A stretch of DNA of 64,000 nt. It comes from Desulforegula conservatrix Mb1Pa (GTDB taxonomy: Bacteria > Desulfobacterota > Desulfobacteria > Desulfobacterales > Desulforegulaceae). The translations under genes and the position numbers were made by a program. Below are positions 57,257 through 64,000 of the stretch, one piece after another. The notes beneath the pieces were generated by a model. It did no database searches. It was not told the origin of the DNA and saw only the letters and a program-made list of their open reading frames with translations. The stretch covers positions 19,434 through 83,433 of the forward strand of contig NZ_AUEY01000010.1 of assembly GCF_000426225.1 (NCBI RefSeq), written 5' to 3'. Each line of letters starts with the position of its first letter. The first letter of the stretch is position 1.

Positions 57257-58549
57257 TTATAACCTCCAGAAATCGAGTCCGGCTCTTTCTATCTTTTCCT
57301 GATTAAAAATGGACTTAACATCAATGATGACTCCGTTTTCAGCCACCTTTTCCTTCATCGTTTCTGTTTGCATTTCTTTGTATGGTCTGTGAGCCACTGC
57401 AAAAACCATTGCATCTGCTTTTTCAAGATTTTCCCAGGCAGTGAGCTTCACTCCATAATAATGCTCAGCTTCAACTTGATCTGATATCGGATCATGAACC
57501 TGAACTTTTATGCCGTAGGACTCAAGTTCATTAATTATATCGACTACCTTCGAGTTTCTAAGATCTGGGCAGTCTTCCTTGAATGTAAGCCCCATTACCG
57601 TAACTCTGGCATTTTTTATGTTGATTCCCTGGGCGATCATTCTCTTTACTGTTTTTTCAGCGATGAATTTACCCATGCTGTCATTTATTCTTCTGCCAGC
57701 TAAAATAACCTGGGGATGATAACCCACTGTTTCGGCTTTGTATGTCAGGTAATAGGGATCAACTCCAATACAGTGGCCGCCGACAAGACCTGGTCTGAAA
57801 GGAAGGAAATTCCATTTAGATCCAGCAGCTTCAAGAACGTTTATGGTGTCAATCCCTAATTTGTCAAAAATCACGGCAAGTTCATTGATAAGAGCTATAT
57901 TAAGATCGCGCTGTGTGTTTTCAATAACTTTTGCCGCTTCGGCTTCTTTTATGGTTTTTGTCGGGAAAACGCCTGCCGTGATTATTGATTCGTACAGCTT
58001 TTTGACTTTCTCAAGAGTTTCAGGAGTGTCGCCGGAAATAACCTTGACTATTGTTGTCAGAGTTCTTTCTTTGTCTCCTGGATTGATCCTTTCAGGGGAG
58101 TAACTGACAAAAAAATCTTTTTTCCATTTAAGTCCTGAAAACTTTTCAATTACAGGGACACATTCTTCTTCAGTGGCACCTGGATAAACAGTCGATTCAA
58201 ATATGACAATAGCGCCCTTTTTGATGTTTTTCCCAATTGTCTCGGAAGCCGAAATAAGAGGGAGAAGATCCGGCTGGTGAGCTTCATTTACAGGTGTAGG
58301 CACCGCAACTATTAAAAAATCGGCTTTTGATAATTCTGAAGGATCATATGTGTATTCAGAGTAAACAGACGATTTCAGCTGTTCGGAAGACACCTCTCCC
58401 ATTGGGTCGTGATGATTTCTATAGCTTTCTACGAGCTCTTTTTTCAGATCAAACCCGATGGTTCTGAATTTTTTCCCAAACTCTACAGCAAGTGGAATAC
58501 CAACGTATCCAAGTCCTATGACTCCAATTACAATATTATTATCAGCCAT
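57257..58549 (-). CDS. UDP-sugar 6-dehydrogenase (WbpA/TviB type)
   Basis: A 430-aa NAD-dependent nucleotide-sugar dehydrogenase. IGVIGLGYVGIPLAVEFGK (8-26) binds NAD; the catalytic Cys lies in GGHCIGVDPYYL (about 258). VFESTVYPGATEEEC fits UDP-GlcNAc/GalNAc dehydrogenases rather than UDP-glucose ones. It makes UDP-hexuronic acid for capsule or O-antigen. Single gene next to pgi. Confidence 0.92.
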   Translation of the reverse strand: MADNNIVIGVIGLGYVGIPLAVEFGKKFRTIGFDLKKELVESYRNHHDPMGEVSSEQLKSSVYSEYTYDPSELSKADFLIVAVPTPVNEAHQPDLLPLISASETIGKNIKKGAIVIFESTVYPGATEEECVPVIEKFSGLKWKKDFFVSYSPERINPGDKERTLTTIVKVISGDTPETLEKVKKLYESIITAGVFPTKTIKEAEAAKVIENTQRDLNIALINELAVIFDKLGIDTINVLEAAGSKWNFLPFRPGLVGGHCIGVDPYYLTYKAETVGYHPQVILAGRRINDSMGKFIAEKTVKRMIAQGINIKNARVTVMGLTFKEDCPDLRNSKVVDIINELESYGIKVQVHDPISDQVEAEHYYGVKLTAWENLEKADAMVFAVAHRPYKEMQTETMKEKVAENGVIIDVKSIFNQEKIERAGLDFWRL

Positions 58550-58636
58550 AATTACCTCATGAGTTTTGGCGTTTCAAATGAATGCTCGATTGTGCGATTC
58601 CTGATTGTCAGCATCAAACAAAAAACATATTTTTTT

Positions 58637-58759
58637 GACAAAGTCGCAAAAAGTCCGGTTCCCTTCATTCCGGCGCAGGCCGGAATCCAGAAGTATCTAA
58701 AAATACGCAGATGCCGTATCAAGTCCGGCATGACGCCAATTCCCTTTTTAGACCTTGTC
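58637..58759. repeat. Family B MITE, copy 12
   Basis: GACAAAGTCGCAAAAAGTCC left and AGACCTTGTC right, with a near-perfect CATTCCGGCGCAGGCCGGAA palindrome. Flanks are AT-rich (ATATTT type) but not identical. Confidence 0.82.
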
Positions 58760-58843
58760 ATATTTAAAATTGCATTCAATTTAGCGAGACGAAAATTACT
58801 TTGTTTTCTTTTTGCTAAAATGAAAATAATTAAAAAAGTTCAA

Positions 58844-60460
58844 TTAATTAGACACTATTTTATCAAGATAAAAGGCAGTTATACCCCTCACCTCATCCCT
58901 GCACTTATCATTTGAAACAATTTTTTGTCTTAGTCCCGAGGCAATTATTTTTCCTGTCTCAACTCCGAATTGATCAAAGGGATTGTAGCCGGAAAGAAAA
59001 GCCTCATAAACGGTTTTTGCTTCATAAAATGACAGCAGTTTGCCAATGTCTTCAGGAGTTATGCTGTCAAGAACTATAATTGACGAAGGCCTGTTGCCCG
59101 GGCATCTTTTGGCAGGGTCGTCAGATTCACGTCCGCAGGCAAGAGCCTCAGCTTGGGCGATCATATTGATCCATAGTTCATGATGATTTGGAATCCCGAA
59201 CAACCCTTTTATTTTCTGCTCATGTAATGGTTTTGCAATCCCAATAAATTCAACAGGAAAAGGTCGGCCCTGGTGCATAAGCTGAAAAAACGAGTGTTGT
59301 GCGTTTGTTCCCGTATCGCCTATGATAATTACTCCTGACGGGATATCGAGATTTTTGCCGTTTCCTGTAACAGATTTTCCGCAGCTTTCCATATAGAGTT
59401 GCTGAATATGGGAATGAAGAAGTGAAAGCCTGTTTGAGTATGGGATTATCCCCTGGGCCGGATATTTAAGGAAACAGTTATTCCACAGTCCTATGAGTGC
59501 AGCTATGAGAGGCATATTTTTTTCTTCAGGACTCTCGGACGCATGGATATCCATTTCATGGGCGCCCTTGAGCAATTTTGATACGTTTTCAAATCCGATG
59601 TATATTGAAAGGGGGAGTATGCCTGCTGTTGATGTTACGCTGTATCTTCCGCCAACACCTTCAGGCATTGAGAAAACACAACTGAATTTGGGTGAAGTCG
59701 ACTGAGCAGCTTTTTCAGATGCGCTAATTGCGACAAAATGCATGGAAGGATCAGGAACCGATTCCGCCATGTAATTCCAGGCGATCCAGGCGTTGCATGC
59801 GACCTCAGACGTTGTGAAGCTTTTGGATATGACTATCCATAAAGTCGTTGAAGGATGAATAATCTCTGTAATATCAGCAAATCCTGAGTAATCGACATTT
59901 GACAGAAAGTGGAGCCTTATTTCCCTGTCAGAAAAATCTTTCAGAGCCGAAGCCACAAAAGCGGTTCCTAAATGCGACCCGCCTATTCCGATCACAACAA
60001 CATCCGTAAAAATTTCACCTGTGGAACTTTTTCGGCTACCATTTCGTATTTCTTTTGAAAAAGATATGGCTTTTAATAAATCGCCGCGTGCTTTCGAGGA
60101 TAGTCTGGCTTCATCAGTATTTGGTAAATCACAGAAGTTGGCCCTGATTGCAATATGTTCGGCCGGGAGGTTTTCCGTGGTATTTACGATCTCACCGTTA
60201 GACATTTTTTTGAAAAAAGGCCTGACCTCTCTTTCCTTTGCGAGATCGATAAGTGAGTCCATTATGGATTTATTGATTCTTTGACGCGAGAAATCATAGA
60301 ATAAACCGGGAGTACTGATTGAGAATCCGGTGATTCTGTCTTTTTCTGTGGTCAAATTCTTCAGATGGCCGGATTCCTGACAGATCTGGGGTTTTTTGTT
60401 CTCGAGTGAAAGCCAGGCTTTGGCATCTGTGACAGGACTGGAATATATATTATAACCCAT
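58844..60460 (-). CDS. pgi: Glucose-6-phosphate isomerase
   Basis: A 538-aa phosphohexose isomerase of two SIS folds. VVIGIGGSHLGTAFV, the family signature GGRYSVTSTAGILPLS (about 270-285), the catalytic HQxxE region (QLMHQGRPFPVEF) and the C-terminal NPFDQFGVETGK are all visible. It converts glucose-6-P and fructose-6-P and so feeds the glmM route of amino sugars nearby. The ribosome site is weak. Identification is secure. Confidence 0.95.
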   Translation of the reverse strand: MGYNIYSSPVTDAKAWLSLENKKPQICQESGHLKNLTTEKDRITGFSISTPGLFYDFSRQRINKSIMDSLIDLAKEREVRPFFKKMSNGEIVNTTENLPAEHIAIRANFCDLPNTDEARLSSKARGDLLKAISFSKEIRNGSRKSSTGEIFTDVVVIGIGGSHLGTAFVASALKDFSDREIRLHFLSNVDYSGFADITEIIHPSTTLWIVISKSFTTSEVACNAWIAWNYMAESVPDPSMHFVAISASEKAAQSTSPKFSCVFSMPEGVGGRYSVTSTAGILPLSIYIGFENVSKLLKGAHEMDIHASESPEEKNMPLIAALIGLWNNCFLKYPAQGIIPYSNRLSLLHSHIQQLYMESCGKSVTGNGKNLDIPSGVIIIGDTGTNAQHSFFQLMHQGRPFPVEFIGIAKPLHEQKIKGLFGIPNHHELWINMIAQAEALACGRESDDPAKRCPGNRPSSIIVLDSITPEDIGKLLSFYEAKTVYEAFLSGYNPFDQFGVETGKIIASGLRQKIVSNDKCRDEVRGITAFYLDKIVSN

Positions 60461-60656
60461 TTTATAAGACTGAATTCAATTTTAGCTTGTTAATTTTTGA
60501 TGAAAAATCTTGAAATATAATCATGAGCTGACTTAAATAGCCTCTGCATGGAAGGTTTCCATGTATCAGGAGATGACAGATACCGCAAGAAAAATGATTG
60601 AAAATGCTTTCAAAATGGCATTTTAAGCTTTATTTGTTTCATAATTGACAAGGTCG

Positions 60657-60734
60657 CAAAAAGTCAGATTTCAGACATTCCGGCCTTCGCCGGAATGACC
60701 CTGAATCCTTTTTCTGGCTTTTTGCAAGACCATC
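60657..60734. repeat. Family B MITE, copy 13 (short form)
   Basis: 78 bp; GACAAGGTCGCAAAAAGTC and GCTTTTTGCAAGACCATC ends with only one palindrome (ATTCCGGCCTTCGCCGGAAT) inside. Flanked by an exact ATAATT duplication (60,651-60,656 and 60,735-60,740). The short form suggests that only the ends are needed for movement. Confidence 0.88.
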
Positions 60735-60792
60735 ATAATTTTTATTCATAATAAATGCGGAGTTTCATGATTACATGACTCCTGGAGAAAAT

Positions 60793-62079
60793 ATGCATAT
60801 TGATCCCAAGATTGTCAGGCTTTTGGAAAAAGGCGTAAAAATACCTTCTCCATACAGTGTGGTTGTGTCAGATGATGTTGATATCGACAGGATATCCGGC
60901 AGTGGGGTGGTAATTAATCCCGGATGTATGCTCAAAGGCCCCGGCCTTTTTATAGGTGAAGGTACAGTTGTCGGTTCAGAAGGCCCCATGACACTGGAAA
61001 ATGTCGCAGCAGCCAGGAAAGTGATTTTTGCTTCGGGTTACTCAAGGGACGCGGTTTTTCTGTCAGATGCATCAGTCGGAGCCAATGCACATATCAGGGA
61101 AGGATGCCTGTTTGAGGAGCTTTCAGGAACTGCCCATACGGTGGGGTTGAAACAGACGATTCTGTTCCCGTATGTTACCCTTGGTAGCCTTATAAATTTT
61201 TGTGACTGTCTTATGAGCGGCGGAACAAGCAGAAAGAATCACAGTGAGGTAGGAAGTTCTTACATTCATTTTAATTATACTCCGAATCAGGATAAGGCTA
61301 CACCTTCAATAATGGGCAATGTTCCTGATGGTGTAATGCTTGATAAAGATCCAATTTTTCTTGGTGGGCAGGGTGGCATGGTCGGGCCTTGCAGGATAGC
61401 CTTTGGCACAGTAATTTCTGCTGGAAGTATTTGCAGAAAAGATGTTGTCCATGAAGGCAGATTAATTTCAGAAGTTCATGGCAGAAGTTTAAATATTCAG
61501 AGAAAAGCCGGTTTTTACAGTCAGGTTAAGCGCACAGTTTTTAATAATATATTTTATATAGCAAATCTTATGGCGTTATCACTCTGGTATAGAAATGTCA
61601 GAACGCTTTTCATTTCAGACGCTGACTACCCCGAAGCAGTACATTCAGCTGCCTTGAAAACCATTGACACAGCCATTAAAGAAAGAAAAAAAAGATTTAA
61701 CGAGTTCTGCATGAAAATGCCGGAATCAATGGAAATATATCTAAGCTATTCTGGAGAGAATGCCTCTTCTGAACTCTTAAGTCAGAAAAAAGAATTGTTT
61801 AGAGCCAAAGATGATATTCTTTCTGTGTTTTCTGATTTTTCGGCAGATGATTTCAGTTGCCATGAAATGGGCTTTTTAGTGAAAAGCATTTTGAAATCGA
61901 ACTCTGAAAAAGGCGGAAACTATATCGATGTCATTGGAGGACTTGATGCTGATTCCAAAGTAGCTGGCTCAGTTTGGCTGTGGAATTATGTTAAAAAAAT
62001 ATGTAAATGTGCTTTTGATAAAATGCCTTTAACTGGGCTTGATATACAGGGTGGCATACAAAAAACCGGAGAAAAATAA
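60793..62079 (+). CDS. Left-handed beta-helix protein, GlmU-like (UDP-GlcNAc pyrophosphorylase-related)
   Basis: A 428-aa protein. The first 200 residues are hexapeptide-type repeats (SGVVINPGCMLKGPGLFIGE; VSDDVDID) as in GlmU and LpxA acyltransferase-like helices, including NHSEVGSSYIHFNY and GGQGGMVGPCRIAFGT. The rest is helical. There is no nucleotidyltransferase signature (GxGTRM), so a bifunctional GlmU is excluded. The ATG at 60793 after CTGGAG is preferred to the one at 60775. The glmM gene overlaps it by 1 bp, so a sugar-phosphate role is likely. Confidence 0.78.
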   Translation: MHIDPKIVRLLEKGVKIPSPYSVVVSDDVDIDRISGSGVVINPGCMLKGPGLFIGEGTVVGSEGPMTLENVAAARKVIFASGYSRDAVFLSDASVGANAHIREGCLFEELSGTAHTVGLKQTILFPYVTLGSLINFCDCLMSGGTSRKNHSEVGSSYIHFNYTPNQDKATPSIMGNVPDGVMLDKDPIFLGGQGGMVGPCRIAFGTVISAGSICRKDVVHEGRLISEVHGRSLNIQRKAGFYSQVKRTVFNNIFYIANLMALSLWYRNVRTLFISDADYPEAVHSAALKTIDTAIKERKKRFNEFCMKMPESMEIYLSYSGENASSELLSQKKELFRAKDDILSVFSDFSADDFSCHEMGFLVKSILKSNSEKGGNYIDVIGGLDADSKVAGSVWLWNYVKKICKCAFDKMPLTGLDIQGGIQKTGEK

Positions 62080-63434
62080 TGTCTAAACTCTTTGGAACAG
62101 ACGGAATAAGGGGCAGAGCTAATTCTTGGCCGATAACCCCGGATATGGGTGTTAAAATTGGAAAGGCTGCAGCTCTTTTTTTTGCAAAGAGCGGACAGCC
62201 TGCCAGGATTGTGATTGGAAGGGATACCAGAATATCAGGCGAGATGATGGAAATGGCCATTTCATCAGGTATCATGGCAATGGGTGGAACCGTATTCTGG
62301 CTGGATGTGGCTCCAACACCAGCTGTCGCGTATCTCACTAAATTTTTTGAAGCTGATGCCGGAATAGTTATTTCCGCGTCGCATAATCCTTTTCATGACA
62401 ATGGGGTCAAATTTTTTGATGCAAAAGGTTTAAAACTCAGCCTGGAAACAGAAAAAAAACTTGCAGAAACAATACTCGATCCGGAAACTGACAAGAAATG
62501 CGAGGACGTCTACAGAACCGGGAATCGTATCTATCATGGAATCCTGATGGATGATTACAGAGAGTTTTTAAAGTCATCAATAGGTGATTCATTTAATCTT
62601 GAAGGCCTGAAAATCATTATTGACTGTGCGAATGGAGCCTCTTCTTTCGTTGCTCCAAAGGTTCTGGAAAGTCTCGGGGCTGAAATAATTACAATATTCA
62701 ACAAGCCTGACGGGCTCAATATCAATAATGGCTGCGGATCTGAGCATGTTGATCATCTAAAGAAGCTTGTGATTGAACATAAGGCTAATGCAGGTCTTGC
62801 GTTTGATGGTGACGCTGATAGGCTTATTGCTGTTGATGAAAAGGGCAATGAAATAACAGGGGATCAGATTATTGCCATCTGTTCTGCGAGGGCGATTGAA
62901 ACAGGTCATAAAAAAGCCGGTGATACTGTGGTTACGACTGTAATGAGCAATATAGGCCTTAAAATTGCACTTGAAAAGATGGGGCTGCAACATGAAATTA
63001 CGGATGTAGGCGACAGGAATGTTCTTTTCCGCATGATTGAAACCGGTTCCATGATTGGTGGCGAGGATTCGGGTCATATGATTTTCCTGGATAACCACAC
63101 TACCGGAGACGGAATATATTCAGCCATTAAGCTGCTTGAGGCACTCAAAGCTTCTGGCAAGCCTCTTTCCGAATTGTCCGGAATCATGTCTATTTTTCCC
63201 CAGATTCTTATCAATATCGATGTCAGGGAAAAACCAGATCTTGATAAGGTTCCTGCTATTCACTCCTCTATTATGGATGCTGAAAAAAAGCTTGAGGGAA
63301 AGGGCAGGGTGCTCGTCAGATATTCTGGAACTCAGCCAATGTGCAGGGTAATGGTTGAAGGCGAATGCCAGAAAGAGACTGAAAAGATTTGCAATGATAT
63401 TGCAGGTGTTGTGCGAGCAGAGATTGGTGCGTGA
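62079..63434 (+). CDS. glmM: Phosphoglucosamine mutase
   Basis: A 451-aa alpha-D-phosphohexomutase that converts glucosamine-6-P to glucosamine-1-P for peptidoglycan and lipopolysaccharide. FGTDGIRGRAN starts the protein; the phospho-serine is S101 in ISASHNP, DGDADR binds metal, and GEDSGH is the sugar loop. The start ATG overlaps the previous stop (TAATG), implying coupled translation. Confidence 0.95.
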   Translation: MSKLFGTDGIRGRANSWPITPDMGVKIGKAAALFFAKSGQPARIVIGRDTRISGEMMEMAISSGIMAMGGTVFWLDVAPTPAVAYLTKFFEADAGIVISASHNPFHDNGVKFFDAKGLKLSLETEKKLAETILDPETDKKCEDVYRTGNRIYHGILMDDYREFLKSSIGDSFNLEGLKIIIDCANGASSFVAPKVLESLGAEIITIFNKPDGLNINNGCGSEHVDHLKKLVIEHKANAGLAFDGDADRLIAVDEKGNEITGDQIIAICSARAIETGHKKAGDTVVTTVMSNIGLKIALEKMGLQHEITDVGDRNVLFRMIETGSMIGGEDSGHMIFLDNHTTGDGIYSAIKLLEALKASGKPLSELSGIMSIFPQILINIDVREKPDLDKVPAIHSSIMDAEKKLEGKGRVLVRYSGTQPMCRVMVEGECQKETEKICNDIAGVVRAEIGA

Positions 63435-63483
63435 TTTGCCTGAAATCAGACTTCTTTAATTGCTGATTTATGGCTCTATACAA

Positions 63484-63655
63484 AAAACATTCAAAAACTT
63501 CGGCCTTCGGCTGGACGTTTTTTGAAAAAAGCTACGCAAAAACTTTTCAGTAATATAGATATTATGGCTATATCGATGATAATAGACTGTTATTATAGTA
63601 AAAGCATAAAATTTCTGAGGTGTTTGGAGATCTTTTTATAAAAATTTACCCAAAG
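63484..63655. repeat. Diverged family A element
   Basis: Arms AAAAACTTCGGCCTTCGGC, GACGTTTTTTGAAAAAAGC and TACGCAAAAACTTTTCAG, then ATAAAATTTCTGAGGTGTTT. The terminal GGCTNTG ends are not found. Confidence 0.6.
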
Positions 63656-63766
63656 AAATTTAACTTAAAAATGGTTTGATCTTCATATTTAAAAATTTAA
63701 CGAGAAAAGAGCCTAATAATCGAGTAGGGTGAAGCAGCTGATCAAGTCTGCTTCATCCCTCTCACA

Positions 63767-63797
63767 GAACCGTGCGTACGGGCCTCGTACACGGCTC
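63767..63797 (-). ncRNA. Group II intron domain V
   Basis: Minus strand: GAGCCGTG pairs with CACGGTTC; above a CG bulge there is a second stem TACG / CGTA with loop AGGCC. This is the catalytic hairpin of bacterial group II introns, followed by the conserved TGTGAGAGG. Confidence 0.85.
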
Positions 63798-63807
63798 TTG
63801 TTCATCC

Positions 63808-64000
63808 TTATCTCGTTGTAAAAAGAGGAAGCACTCCCGTTTGAATTTCATTCATCGCGAACAGTCCGATTTCTTCAAACCATTTGTTGGGCATTGCCCA
63901 GTGGCTGAGCTGACATGCCGAGTTCCGCCATGATGTCATTTTGATGCTCTGGAATTCGCCGCTATACCCCAGCTGCCTGAGCCGTCTGTGCAGTTTATTC
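63808..64000 (-). CDS. Group II intron reverse transcriptase/maturase, C-terminal fragment (cut by window edge)
   Basis: Sixty-three codons before the stop at 63808-63810 read like the maturase (domain X) end: RRLRQLGYSGEFQ, MTSWRNSACQLSHWAMPNKW, FEEIGLFAMNEIQ. The tail NKWFEEIGL is typical of intron-encoded proteins (compare the usual N-ALTN-W/Y-F-x-x-x-GL). The start and the reverse transcriptase domain are outside the window. Confidence 0.82.
   Translation of the reverse strand, partial: NKLHRRLRQLGYSGEFQSIKMTSWRNSACQLSHWAMPNKWFEEIGLFAMNEIQTGVLPLFTTR

Larger units (their letters stand above)
63720..64000 (-). mobile_element. Group II intron, 3' part (runs in from beyond the right edge)
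   Basis: On the minus strand the maturase end is followed by domain V (63,767-63,797) and domain VI with the stem TGAAGCAG / CTGCTTCA, then the 3' splice region near CCCTACTCG (63,722-63,728). The remainder lies outside the window. It sits about 290 bp after glmM, in intergenic DNA. Confidence 0.85.

Noticed and set aside
58409..58915. 168-aa plus-strand frame between the UDP-sugar dehydrogenase and pgi
   Set aside because: It reads antisense through the 5' end of one gene and then through family B copy 12.
60793..62079. Bifunctional GlmU
   Set aside because: The beta-helix half is present but the N-terminal nucleotidyltransferase signature is missing.

Overview
The window is a bacterial chromosome segment of about 40% GC. 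It most resembles a Desulfobacterales / Desulfobacteraceae-type sulfate reducer (Thermodesulfobacteriota, the former Deltaproteobacteria). That rests on the butyrate kinase, the NapH-like ferredoxin, a DnaA with the unusual signature NRYHATAIHS, the holB-ricT-metG block and a PUFA-synthase-like megaenzyme. It is inference from protein style, because no rRNA or other taxonomic marker is present. I see no tRNA, rRNA or CRISPR array.

Layout. 0-9 kb: HD-GYP response regulator, calcium-motif protein, NapH-like ferredoxin, an unknown ORF, uvrA, pdxA. 9.3-13 kb: an 800-bp AT-rich gap that may be an origin, a divergent dnaA and a GlcD-type oxidase. 13-17.3 kb: lrgAB, a Smr-domain protein and a two-gene unit with an orphan Cache-HAMP sensor. 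17.4-25 kb, a lipid-flavoured stretch: glpD, a FadR-like regulator, a translationally coupled TetR / hotdog thioesterase / patatin operon, a UspA protein, and a second hotdog thioesterase with an EamA protein. 25.2-29.4 kb: DtxR-FeoA-type regulator, trmJ-ndk-dedA, butyrate kinase. 29.4-31.7 kb: two exported proteins. 32.1-39.3 kb: a 2383-aa KS-AT-4xACP-KR-DH synthase (PfaA-like) standing alone. 39.5-42 kb: exported beta-propeller and membrane pentapeptide protein. 42.8-44.8 kb: sugar epimerase and nucleotidyltransferase. 44.9-56.9 kb: a long plus-strand run of HU, holB, ricT, metG, a penicillin-binding protein, then kdnA-kdnB-like genes for an 8-amino-Kdo sugar and a 1250-aa GlmS-like protein. 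57.2-63.4 kb: nucleotide-sugar dehydrogenase, pgi, a left-handed beta-helix protein and glmM. The right edge is the 3' end of a group II intron with its maturase reading in from outside.

The gaps are filled by small non-autonomous mobile elements. Family A (about 283 bp, ends GGCTNTGTTCCC) has two intact copies, each with a perfect 8-bp target duplication. One of them is itself interrupted by a 96-bp palindromic element with its own 7-bp duplication. Family B (usually about 130 bp, ends with CGCAAAAAGTC) has 13 recognisable copies, most of the intact ones with 6-7 bp A/T duplications. Families C and D are rarer. Several apparent N-terminal extensions of real genes are translated repeat and have been trimmed here.

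Themes: cell-envelope sugar supply (pgi, glmM, beta-helix protein, nucleotide-sugar dehydrogenase, epimerase, nucleotidyltransferase, kdnA/kdnB) and lipid metabolism (FadR-like, glpD, thioesterases, patatin, PfaA-like synthase, butyrate kinase). The most unusual items are the orphan PfaA-like synthase, the kdnAB-plus-giant-GlmS unit and the layered mobile elements.
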